Under the pieces are notes generated by a model that searched no databases, was not told the DNA's origin, and saw only the letters and a list, made by a program, of their open reading frames with translations. Below are positions 41,318 through 48,082 of a stretch of DNA of 64,000 nucleotides, piece after piece. Position 1 is the stretch's first letter. Every line of letters starts with the position of its first letter. The DNA is from a virus, in IMG/VR virus record IMGVR_UViG_3300020185_000025, positions 1-64,000 of that record. One strand, written 5' to 3'. Made by a program: the position numbers and the translations under genes.

Positions 41318-41941
41318 ATGAAAAACATATTCGCAGCATTTCTATTAATGCTATCAACAACTGCATTCGCAGACCTCAGTGGTTCAGCCACTATCACAAA
41401 CGATTACGTATGGAGAGGAATGACTCAAGGCGCAGAGAATGCCCTTCAAGTCGGAATCGACTACAACAACGACAAAGGATTTTATATTGGTGCATGGACA
41501 TCAGATGTAGATTTCGGTGGAGAAGTTGACCGTGAAGTGGATCTATATGCAGGGTGGAGTGGAGCTCTTGTAGACGGAGTACTTGATGTAACTGTTGGTT
41601 ATATTAAATACGACTATCAAGGCGATGCTTTTGATTTCGAAGAGTATTTGGTTGGATTCAGTAGTAATGGTTTTACAGTAAACTATTATGATACTGTTGA
41701 TTCAGATACATATACAGTCGAAGCAATCTATGCAGTACCATTTATTACAGTGGTAGATGTTGAACTAATTGGCTATGAGATTGGTGGAGAAGGTACGGAA
41801 GTATTCGGACAATTCCAAGACTCGGTTGGTCTTAGATTAACAAAAGAACTTAATGATAGGTTCTCTGTAGGTTTTAATGTTGGTCAAGATTTAGTGGCTG
41901 ACAGTAATTACTATGCCTTTAGCGTAAGCGCAAGTCTGTAA
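41318..41941 (+). CDS. Outer-membrane porin-like protein (TorF/TIGR02001 type)
   Basis: A 207-residue secreted protein. Residues 1-18 form a signal peptide ending TAFA. The mature part starts DLSGSATITNDYVWRGMTQG and continues GIDYNNDKGFYIGAWTSDVD, the signature of a proteobacterial outer-membrane family (TorF, TIGR02001), with alternating beta strands to the end (YAFSVSASL). An AAGGAG site and a strong terminator frame the gene. It would insert a phage barrel in the host outer membrane: uptake of nutrients or blocking of superinfection are possible roles. Confidence 0.85.
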   Translation: MKNIFAAFLLMLSTTAFADLSGSATITNDYVWRGMTQGAENALQVGIDYNNDKGFYIGAWTSDVDFGGEVDREVDLYAGWSGALVDGVLDVTVGYIKYDYQGDAFDFEEYLVGFSSNGFTVNYYDTVDSDTYTVEAIYAVPFITVVDVELIGYEIGGEGTEVFGQFQDSVGLRLTKELNDRFSVGFNVGQDLVADSNYYAFSVSASL

Positions 41942-41958
41942 TTAGAACCAAATAAATT

Positions 41959-41982
41959 GGGGGACTATATGTCCCCTTTTTT
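41959..41982 (+). terminator. Rho-independent terminator after the porin gene
   Basis: GGGGAC-TATAT-GTCCCC followed by six T. It closes the fibre-porin transcription unit and lies just before the convergent gene at 41981. Confidence 0.9.
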
Positions 41983-42304
41983 ATTTCTTAGAGTAAGCTT
42001 GTGCACCAAAGAAGGCAGCAACAATACCAGCAACTGCTACAAAGTATGTAGGAGCCATTGAACCTAAAGTCTTTTGAGCTTCGTCAAGTCCTACTAACGA
42101 CGCAAGTACTACAGCAAATGGATATAGCAATAATCCACCTAATGCAAACCAAGTCATTTTACGTTGCGCATCTCGCATTGCATCTTGATCGTCGAGTTCT
42201 TTTCTTTTGAACTCTAAATACATTTTCTCTTCTTCCGAAGATACCTTACCGTCACCGTTAGTATCTGCTGGGTGATGTCCTGCTGCTTTTAATTCTTCTT
42301 CCAT
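41981..42304 (-). CDS. EF-hand two-span membrane protein, holin candidate
   Basis: A 107-residue protein: an EF-hand loop DTNGDGKVSSEEE (14-26), a charged linker, then hydrophobic spans at about 50-70 and 85-103. The same architecture recurs in marine T4-like phages and is often suspected of being a holin. It lies in a late-type cluster with a lipase. The calcium loop is unusual for a holin. Holin function is inference. Confidence 0.6.
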   Translation of the reverse strand: MEEELKAAGHHPADTNGDGKVSSEEEKMYLEFKRKELDDQDAMRDAQRKMTWFALGGLLLYPFAVVLASLVGLDEAQKTLGSMAPTYFVAVAGIVAAFFGAQAYSKK

Positions 42305-42477
42305 TGTTCTTCCTTATAATTATTCCACGTATATTGTGGTTCGTGTGTTAGTCCTGCGTAAACCCCACCACCAATTAATACCAAAGATAATATCAAACCG
42401 TACCAAGTCATAGGATCGCTCCAGTCTTGGCCGGCTTGAATAGGCTTACGAGAATTTCCTCGCAAATCCTTTGACAT
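42289..42477 (-). CDS. Single-span membrane protein
   Basis: A 62-residue protein, with charged N-terminus and one span (about 25-43). It overlaps the EF-hand gene by 16 bp. Function unknown. Confidence 0.6.
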   Translation of the reverse strand: MSKDLRGNSRKPIQAGQDWSDPMTWYGLILSLVLIGGGVYAGLTHEPQYTWNNYKEEQWKKN

Positions 42478-42480
42478 ACA

Positions 42481-42636
42481 TTAGTCTTCCTTCTTCCATA
42501 TAGTCCATGCACCATACGCAATAAGACCCCAACCTATTAAGCTTGTTGGAATTAGTATCATTACAATACCGCCGCCGATAGCAACAGCTCCATCTAGTGA
42601 AGTTCTTTCTTTAAGTCTAGCTTTTAACCAATCCAT
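42481..42636 (-). CDS. Small membrane protein
   Basis: A 51-residue protein with an amphipathic N-terminus (DWLKARLKERTSLDGAVAIG) and one or two hydrophobic spans. GGAGAAAG precedes ATG 42636, so I do not use the longer frame. Function unknown; part of the membrane gene cluster. Confidence 0.6.
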   Translation of the reverse strand: MDWLKARLKERTSLDGAVAIGGGIVMILIPTSLIGWGLIAYGAWTIWKKED

Positions 42637-42647
42637 ATCTTTCTCCT

Positions 42648-42968
42648 CTATGTTTTGAATTGAACAGAAACACCACACCCACAAGAAGATTCCTCCTGTG
42701 GATTAATAATCTTAAAACTTTCGTTCAGTCCTATTTTAGCCCAATCTAATATTGAGCCATTTAAAAACGGTAATGATTTTTCATCAATTACTATTTTAAA
42801 CTTTCCGTAATCTGTTATAGTATCATCGCTATTAATTTCGTCAGCATAATCAATAACGTACTCCCAGCCAGCGCAGCCGCTAGGAATAATGCCAATCCTA
42901 ATATCGCTAGACGACGATCCTGCCGTTCTTTCAATCGCTTTAGATAGTGCTGCATCTGTGAGCTCCAT
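42648..42968 (-). CDS. A-type iron-sulfur carrier (IscA/ErpA/HesB family)
   Basis: A 106-residue protein with the three conserved Cys of A-type carriers: C32 in SGCAGWEY and C96/C98 in SSCGCGVSVQF. It would deliver Fe-S clusters to client proteins. Homologues occur in some marine phages. It overlaps the upstream gene by 1 bp and sits 64 codons from the lipase. Together with heme oxygenase and cytochrome c it points to iron handling during infection. Confidence 0.88.
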   Translation of the reverse strand: MELTDAALSKAIERTAGSSSSDIRIGIIPSGCAGWEYVIDYADEINSDDTITDYGKFKIVIDEKSLPFLNGSILDWAKIGLNESFKIINPQEESSCGCGVSVQFKT

Positions 42969-43342
42969 TACTTTTTGCGCTTCTTCTCAATTTTATCCAA
43001 TCTTATATTGATATCGTCAATTAAATTTTTCAACTCTGATGCTCCACCTGGTTCAATAGGTTTATGAGCAATTGATTCCATGAATTTAATTCTGGTTTCT
43101 AGCTCGTCAATCTTTCCTGTGATACGTGGATACTTTTTTCTCCATGCGTCAGGATCAGTTTGTAACCAAGTCCATCCCCATCTTACCGCTAAGTATTCCA
43201 AGAAAGAATCAAATTTACCAACAGCCCATAGAGCCATCCTTGTATCTTTAAACCAAAACAAGAATCCTGCACCGGCGATTGAACCTAAAATTGCTGTGTA
43301 GATCCATAGAGTATCGTCCGTTAGTCTCTCTAAAAGTTCCAT
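42968..43342 (-). CDS. Membrane-anchored coiled-coil protein
   Basis: A 124-residue protein with one N-terminal span (about 13-31), a Trp-rich middle (VRWGWTWLQTDPDAWRKK) and a C-terminal coiled coil. It overlaps the lipase stop by 1 bp. A spanin-like or lysis role is possible but unproven. Confidence 0.55.
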   Translation of the reverse strand: MELLERLTDDTLWIYTAILGSIAGAGFLFWFKDTRMALWAVGKFDSFLEYLAVRWGWTWLQTDPDAWRKKYPRITGKIDELETRIKFMESIAHKPIEPGGASELKNLIDDINIRLDKIEKKRKK

Positions 43343-44088
43343 TAGTTATCCTTTGTATATTTTGTATAGTTATCCATTGAGTGGTCAGAAAGGCCGTCAA
43401 AAGGCTTTAATTGAATCCACGAAGTAGCAATTCCTCGTAGTTTATCTTTTAACTTTCTCCACCAAGCAAGGTTTTTGATAATCCCATTATAGTTAAAATA
43501 CATAACTTGGCCGTGATGTCGATAACCCATAAACCAAGGTGGTATAACAGTTACGAGGTCATTGTTATTTACAAAACGATAATGTTCAAGATCAGCACAC
43601 TCCTTTACGAATGCAGCATTACCAACTCTTGGTGATCCAAATGTATATAGAACGGGTTTGCGTTTAAGTAATCTCGAAGCAGCAATTGTTGCCATTGCTC
43701 CACCTAATGAATGACCGCATATAGAAATATGTTTTGTGGCATGCTTTGAAAGTACTTTCAGAACATCGTCCCAGATATCATCTATTTCGTTTTGGAATCC
43801 ATTATGTACCCAACCACCAACCTGAGCTTTATCAGGCCAAATGTTGAGATCTGCTTTAAGATCATTGAGTTCGGTAGGTTCTGTACCACGGCAGCATAGA
43901 ACAAACTCTTCTTTGTTCCATACACAATGAGCTTGTGCACCGTCATGGTCAATAAACTTATGACCGGTATAACCTAATTTTTTGAAGATAGGCTTTGCTG
44001 TTTTACCATCTTCGTAGGCAATCTTTGCCATTTCAGCGAATTTAATCGCCTCACTTTTTACATCACAAAATTGTACTTTCTGTTTCAT
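43342..44088 (-). CDS. Class 3 lipase
   Basis: A 248-residue alpha/beta hydrolase of the Lipase_3 family. The nucleophile Ser lies in CGHSLGGAMAT, a conserved FGSPRVGN follows, then NNDLVTVIPP with the acid residue and DHSMDNYTKY with the His. I start at ATG 44088 (AGGAG upstream). No signal peptide is seen. Late control (44129-44136) and the membrane-protein neighbours suggest a role in lysis or envelope damage; lipid scavenging is an alternative. Confidence 0.88.
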   Translation of the reverse strand: MKQKVQFCDVKSEAIKFAEMAKIAYEDGKTAKPIFKKLGYTGHKFIDHDGAQAHCVWNKEEFVLCCRGTEPTELNDLKADLNIWPDKAQVGGWVHNGFQNEIDDIWDDVLKVLSKHATKHISICGHSLGGAMATIAASRLLKRKPVLYTFGSPRVGNAAFVKECADLEHYRFVNNNDLVTVIPPWFMGYRHHGQVMYFNYNGIIKNLAWWRKLKDKLRGIATSWIQLKPFDGLSDHSMDNYTKYTKDN

Positions 44089-44128
44089 GTGGTCTCCTAT
44101 TGAGATATATACAATTAAGTTCAACAAT

Positions 44129-44136
44129 TATTTATA
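44129..44136 (-). promoter_or_regulatory. Late promoter for the lipase/membrane cluster
   Basis: TATAAATA on the minus strand. It overlaps the plus-strand late promoter by 4 bp within the palindrome TATTTATAAATA. Confidence 0.65.
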
Positions 44137-44140
44137 AATA
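44133..44140 (+). promoter_or_regulatory. Late promoter for heme oxygenase-PcyX
   Basis: TATAAATA on the plus strand, 38 bp before the heme oxygenase ATG, sharing bases with the divergent site. Confidence 0.65.
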
Positions 44141-44178
44141 GTTTCATATACAATATGAATTAAACTGAGAGGTATACT

Positions 44179-44802
44179 ATGTCAAACAATCTAAAAGAAT
44201 TAACTCGCCAACACCACGATAACGCAGAAAGAACAGAATTCGCAGAAATGCTACTATCGGGCAATATCAGCCCAAAACTATACCAAGAATATTTACACGC
44301 GCAATTACAAAACTATATGGTTTTAGAATCAGCCGTTGAAGTGCCTATGGAATTAGAACCTATATTTAGGTCAACATCAATTGAAGAAGACTTACAAGAA
44401 TTAGAAAACACGTTTGATCTTGAAGAAATTGAAGATAACTTCGAGTCAACATTAGAATATAATAAACATATACTAACTTTACTCGAGGAGGGTAATAATG
44501 AAGGTCTTCTTGCTCATCTATATGTGCGTCATTTTGGAGATGCTCATGGCGGACAAATCATCAAAAGAAACGTACCTGGGTCGGGTCTTATGTATGAATT
44601 CGAGAATAGAGCCGAACTTATTAAAAGCGTAAGAGAACTATTACACGACGGAATGGCTGACGAAGCAATGATTTGCTTTGAGTACGCAGAAAGATTATTT
44701 CATGAACTCATGGAAAATTATAGAAACAACGCTGAGAACTACGAACCTGAAGATTATGCAAGAGCAAGAACAATGGATGCGTGGGACGAAGATGATAGTT
44801 GA
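44179..44802 (+). CDS. ho1: Heme oxygenase
   Basis: A 207-residue enzyme cleaving heme to biliverdin, CO and iron. The proximal His is H13 in LTRQHHDNAERTEF, and the distal helix reads FGDAHGGQIIKRNVPG, as in HO-1. The C-terminal part is acidic. Overlap of 11 bp with the bilin reductase gene argues for coupled translation and channelling of biliverdin. Confidence 0.94.
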   Translation: MSNNLKELTRQHHDNAERTEFAEMLLSGNISPKLYQEYLHAQLQNYMVLESAVEVPMELEPIFRSTSIEEDLQELENTFDLEEIEDNFESTLEYNKHILTLLEEGNNEGLLAHLYVRHFGDAHGGQIIKRNVPGSGLMYEFENRAELIKSVRELLHDGMADEAMICFEYAERLFHELMENYRNNAENYEPEDYARARTMDAWDEDDS

Positions 44803-45493
44803 TTCGCCACTCTTTGACCAATTAAGAAAACTTGCTTCAACGTTAATTAACGATTTCGATTCAACGATGGAACGCGTTGAGAATAAGAAACACGTTGCTG
44901 ATCTAAATGGATGGAAGGATTACTTCTGGCATAGTAAGGAAATTCGTAAAGCCCATCTTAAGACAATTGAACCTGTAGGTAAGAACAAGTTATGGTTAAT
45001 GCATATCAATATCTTTCCGCGTGAAGGAGTTGATATACCTATCTTTGGTTTAGATATTGTTGCGAATCCAAAAAAGATTAGTGGTTGCTTTTGTGACTAC
45101 TCTCCAATTGATGAACTACAAAAACCCGACACTCATCCTTATATGATTAAGTTCAGAACAGCAACTGAAAATCTAGAATGGAAGAAAGAAAGAGTAATGC
45201 CTGACTGGGCGTTAGAGATCTTTTCGGAAAACATTGTAGGTGCTGGTGCAATTCGCGATGGAGAAGAAACCGAACAGTTAATTAACATGGCTTTAGAACT
45301 CTCAAGGTTCTACACAATGGAGATGGGCAATCCTCAATACAAAACTAGATGGATTAATACTCTCGAACGACAGAACAAGTATTGTGCAAAACAAAAGCTC
45401 AACCGAATGCTTCATAGTTCAATTTTGGCAATGGGAATTTCAGAGGAACGTAAGAATCAGTATGTAGAGAATGTCTTATTTGAAGAGATCTAG
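44792..45493 (+). CDS. pcyX: Ferredoxin-dependent bilin reductase (PcyX-like)
   Basis: A 233-residue member of the PcyA/PebS family reducing biliverdin with electrons from ferredoxin. IFPREGVDIPIFGLDIVANP and CFCDYSP align with the PcyA core; the Asp of CDYSP (D102) corresponds to the catalytic Asp105. PDWALEIFSEN and the end YCAKQKLNRML...VLFEE match the PcyA C-terminus. I start at ATG 44792. PcyX, described from uncultured oceanic viruses, makes phycoerythrobilin; whether this protein makes the same product cannot be read from sequence. Confidence 0.9.
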   Translation: MIVDSPLFDQLRKLASTLINDFDSTMERVENKKHVADLNGWKDYFWHSKEIRKAHLKTIEPVGKNKLWLMHINIFPREGVDIPIFGLDIVANPKKISGCFCDYSPIDELQKPDTHPYMIKFRTATENLEWKKERVMPDWALEIFSENIVGAGAIRDGEETEQLINMALELSRFYTMEMGNPQYKTRWINTLERQNKYCAKQKLNRMLHSSILAMGISEERKNQYVENVLFEEI

Positions 45494-45578
45494 CATATAA
45501 CGAAATGTAATATATTAGATAACTAAATATAATGGATATTTATTCTTATTTTCCCTTCAAGTTTGTATATATAATCGC

Positions 45579-45593
45579 GTTACCATTGGTAAC
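45579..45593 (+). other. Small hairpin in the spacer after pcyX
   Basis: GTTACC-ATT-GGTAAC, a 6-bp stem, 40 bp before the micro-gene at 45634. No T-run follows. Confidence 0.35.
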
Positions 45594-45633
45594 ATGACTA
45601 TTAACCTTACGAATAATTCCTAGAAGGAGAGAA

Positions 45634-45780
45634 ATGACCACTTTGGCACTGAGAGCTGAAATCGAAAAATTGAAAAATAATGAGAAAGTCTGTAAGTTCT
45701 GCGAAATTACACAAGCCCTGTCTCTAATAACATTCCCTATCGTCCTACCGTTCTTTATCATCATGGCGTCATCTAATTAA
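45634..45780 (+). CDS. Small membrane-anchored CxxC protein
   Basis: A 48-residue protein with a charged helix, VCKFC (19-23) and one hydrophobic span (ITFPIVLPFFIIM). AGAAGGAG lies at optimal distance. It occupies the spacer between pcyX and the gp33 promoters. A redox or metal role of the CxxC is possible. Function unknown. Confidence 0.55.
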   Translation: MTTLALRAEIEKLKNNEKVCKFCEITQALSLITFPIVLPFFIIMASSN

Positions 45781-45793
45781 TTCAATAAATAGA

Positions 45794-45822
45794 TTGACAT
45801 CTGACTGAAAAATTGTTATAAT
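45794..45822 (+). promoter_or_regulatory. Early promoter upstream of gp33 (distal)
   Basis: TTGACA, 17 bp, TATAAT on the plus strand. Its transcript begins with the stem CTGTTCAA/TTGAACGG (45827-45856). Confidence 0.8.
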
Positions 45823-45826
45823 AGAT

Positions 45827-45856
45827 CTGTTCAATTCAATAATAAGAGTTGAACGG
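45827..45856 (+). other. Hairpin at the start of the distal gp33 transcript
   Basis: 8-bp stem CTGTTCAA with TTGAACGG (one T-G pair), loop 14 nt, at the very 5' end of the RNA made from 45794-45822. A weak ATTTATTT tract follows. It may protect the 5' end or attenuate. Confidence 0.4.
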
Positions 45857-45885
45857 ATTTATTTACACTAAACAAAAAATAACTA

Positions 45886-45914
45886 TTGACATATCACGTT
45901 AACTAGTATATAAT
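45886..45914 (+). promoter_or_regulatory. Early promoter for gp33 (proximal)
   Basis: TTGACA, 17 bp, TATAAT on the plus strand, in tandem with the site at 45794. Confidence 0.8.
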
Positions 45915-45958
45915 ACAAGGTATACATGACAAAAAAAGATTCTAAGGAAAACACTGAT

Positions 45959-46201
45959 ATGTCCGTTGTCGCTCTAACACCAGATAAAATACACCACGAA
46001 ATATCTCATCATATTTCAAAAGGAGTACCGTACATCGATGCTCTATGCCACTTCGCTGATAAGAATGGTATTGAAATTGAAACGATTGCACAAATCGTAA
46101 AGAAGAGTTCTGTACTGAAAGAAAAGATACGGACTGAAGCAGTTGACTTGAGAATGGTGAAAAAAGAAGATGAACAAGATATCACAGACTTTAGTAAGTG
46201 A
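45959..46201 (+). CDS. gp33: Late transcription co-activator gp33
   Basis: An 80-residue protein linking the clamp to RNA polymerase at late promoters. KIHHEISHHISKGVPYIDAL and KNGIEIETIAQIVKKSSVL fit marine gp33 proteins, and the order 33-59-32 is as in T4. The frame begins at ATG 45926, but the predicted transcript starts at about 45921 and AAGGA lies before ATG 45959, which I prefer. The C-terminus DITDFSK is a plausible clamp-binding tail. Confidence 0.75.
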   Translation: MSVVALTPDKIHHEISHHISKGVPYIDALCHFADKNGIEIETIAQIVKKSSVLKEKIRTEAVDLRMVKKEDEQDITDFSK

Positions 46202-46775
46202 TGATTCGTTTAATACATACGTAAAATTTCTGGCATTAAAGAAACATTTTACAACGGACAATTACGATTACTTCAAATATAATGGAAAGGTACGAGCAAA
46301 CTTTGATACCTTTATGTCGCGAAACGATGCATATTCGTTCGCAAAATTATCGAAAAAAGAGGACCCACAAGGTCTAATTTTGAGTAATCTTTTAATAAAT
46401 AAAAACATCTGGGTTCGAGATTTACTCGACAGTGAAGGAGAAGCCAGATACACGAATTGGAGGAAGAGGGTAGAATCATTAGGTTATATCTTCAAATCCG
46501 AGCTTGCTCATCTTAATGATGAATACAAGCGAAACTTTATATCAATAGATGGACAACATCCTTTGGTAATGACTCTGTTATTACAGAAGAAGATTAGTTT
46601 GGAAACATTTACTATTCTTTCTCATCAAGCGAATATATTTTCGTATTGGCAAGAAAAAGTAGTTGACAAACACGTATCTTTTGATATAATAAACAAATCG
46701 CGAAAGTATAAACCCTTTCTCGATTTTGAGCCGAAGCGATTCCAAAAGTTAATTAAGGATCACTTTGGTATTTAA
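46170..46775 (+). CDS. gp59: gp59 helicase loader
   Basis: A 201-residue protein that loads gp41 helicase on forks. LALKKHFTTDNYDYFKYNGK, then MSRNDAYSFAKLSKK, match gp59 (T4: 217). It starts inside gp33 (32-bp overlap). A promoter within its 3' part (46663) serves gp32. Confidence 0.88.
   Translation: MNKISQTLVSDDSFNTYVKFLALKKHFTTDNYDYFKYNGKVRANFDTFMSRNDAYSFAKLSKKEDPQGLILSNLLINKNIWVRDLLDSEGEARYTNWRKRVESLGYIFKSELAHLNDEYKRNFISIDGQHPLVMTLLLQKKISLETFTILSHQANIFSYWQEKVVDKHVSFDIINKSRKYKPFLDFEPKRFQKLIKDHFGI
46663..46690 (+). promoter_or_regulatory. Internal promoter for gp32
   Basis: TTGACA, 16 bp, TATAAT inside the gp59 gene; the only consensus site in the window with a 16-bp spacer. Confidence 0.6.
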
Positions 46776-46820
46776 TAAAATACTACGCAATATAACGCTA
46801 TATATAAAGGAGAACTAATT

Positions 46821-47747
46821 ATGGCACTAACAGACTTTTCTTCACTCAAGAAGAACCGTTCGAAGACTCTCGACAAGTTGAATTCACAACTCGAAAAGAT
46901 TTCTTCAAAATCATATCAAGACCCTAACGCAGGGAAATTCTGGAAACCTACAAGAGATAAGGCAGGAAATGGCTTCGCAGTCATTCGATTCCTACCAGCC
47001 TCTAAAGGTGAAGAGATGCCTTTCGTAAGGATTTGGGATCATGGATTCCAAGGTCCTACAGGTCTTTGGTATATCGAAAACTCTTTAACAACATTGAACC
47101 AGGATGATCCTGTATCAGAGTTTAATTCTAAACTTTGGAACAGTGGTGTTGAGTCAGACAAGGAACAAGCACGTAAACAGAAGCGTAGGCTGAAGTATAC
47201 TGCTAATATTATTGTCGTTAAAGACCCAGCAAATCCTGAGAATGAAGGTAAAGTATTCATGTATCAGTTTGGTAAAAAGATCTTTGATAAGTTGAATGAT
47301 TTAATGAATCCAACTTTTGAAGATGAAGAACCAACCAATCCGTTTGATCTATGGGAAGGTGCAAACTTTCGTTTAAAGATCAGACAGTTTGAAGGTTATC
47401 CAAACTACGATAAATCTGAATTTGATCCTGCGTCTCCATTGTCTGATGACGATGCTGAGTTGGAAAGAATTTGGGGAGAACAACATTCTCTACAGGAATT
47501 GGTATCTGAAAGTAACTTCAAAACTTACACAGAACTGAAAACTAAATTGTATCGTGTACTTGATCTACAAAATGATGAACCGACTGCTTCTGCACCGGTA
47601 ACTGAAACGGCTGACGAATTGGATTTATCCGATATGTCTAATGATACTTCTGAACCGGTTATGGCAACTGCCGAACCATCAGTAGGATCAACCGCAAGTG
47701 ATGATGATGATGACCTTAGTATATTTAAGGAATTGGCACGTAGTTAA
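46821..47747 (+). CDS. gp32: Single-stranded DNA-binding protein gp32
   Basis: A 308-residue protein (T4: 301) coating single-stranded DNA. The N-terminal LKKNRSKTLDKLNSQLEK is the cooperative-binding part, the core includes FAVIRFLPASKGEEMPFVRI, and the C-terminus is acidic (DDDDDLSIFKELARS), as needed for partner binding. The zinc ligands of T4 gp32 are absent: WYIENSLTTLNQDDPV has no Cys. AAGGAG precedes the ATG. Confidence 0.95.
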   Translation: MALTDFSSLKKNRSKTLDKLNSQLEKISSKSYQDPNAGKFWKPTRDKAGNGFAVIRFLPASKGEEMPFVRIWDHGFQGPTGLWYIENSLTTLNQDDPVSEFNSKLWNSGVESDKEQARKQKRRLKYTANIIVVKDPANPENEGKVFMYQFGKKIFDKLNDLMNPTFEDEEPTNPFDLWEGANFRLKIRQFEGYPNYDKSEFDPASPLSDDDAELERIWGEQHSLQELVSESNFKTYTELKTKLYRVLDLQNDEPTASAPVTETADELDLSDMSNDTSEPVMATAEPSVGSTASDDDDDLSIFKELARS

Positions 47748-47755
47748 ACAACTGT

Positions 47756-47780
47756 GGGGGACCTTCGGGTCCCTTATCTT
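47756..47780 (+). terminator. Hairpin terminator after gp32 (TTCG loop)
   Basis: GGGACC-TTCG-GGTCCC, extended by two G-T pairs, then TTATCTTTCT. The T-run is imperfect, so termination may be partial, allowing some read-through to uvsX. Confidence 0.7.
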
Positions 47781-47794
47781 TCTAGGAGGACATT

Positions 47795-48079
47795 ATGTCT
47801 ATTGAAAAAGAAACAACCATTCTCGATTTTGATTTTGGTTTTACAGCTGTGGACGCTGACGAACTAGAAGTAGTTCAACAAGCCAAAGAAGTTGCTACAA
47901 CTTCAAATGCTACCGCAGAATCTAATGCAGCCAAAGCGCAGTTATTATATGACGCAGTAGTTCCTTTAATAAACAACTTAAAAGCTAACCCTGAAAAGGA
48001 TTACATCTATTGGCCAAACCGATATGAAAAACTCGATGCGTTCGCTGATAAGTTACATCAAATTCTAAGTGGAGAATAA
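47795..48079 (+). CDS. Conserved protein upstream of uvsX
   Basis: A 94-residue protein with DFDFGFTAVDADELEVVQQA, an Ala-rich helix and EKDYIYWPNRYEKLDAFADK. The same pattern is common before uvsX in marine T4-like phages. An AGGAGG site precedes it. Function unknown; it may assist recombination. Confidence 0.7.
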   Translation: MSIEKETTILDFDFGFTAVDADELEVVQQAKEVATTSNATAESNAAKAQLLYDAVVPLINNLKANPEKDYIYWPNRYEKLDAFADKLHQILSGE

Positions 48080-48082
48080 AAT

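Noticed and set aside
44678-44791. An N-terminal extension of the bilin reductase by 38 codons
   Set aside because: It runs in another frame through conserved heme oxygenase sequence; the family length and the overlap fit ATG 44792.
44179-45493. Cyanobacterial host suggested by bilin genes
   Set aside because: No photosystem, plastocyanin or phycobilisome genes are seen; the porin and cytochrome look proteobacterial, and PcyX is known from viruses not tied to cyanobacteria. Not excluded, only not preferred.
45546-45764. A 72-codon minus-strand frame in the spacer after pcyX
   Set aside because: The plus strand has a better 48-residue gene with AGAAGGAG upstream; the minus frame has none.
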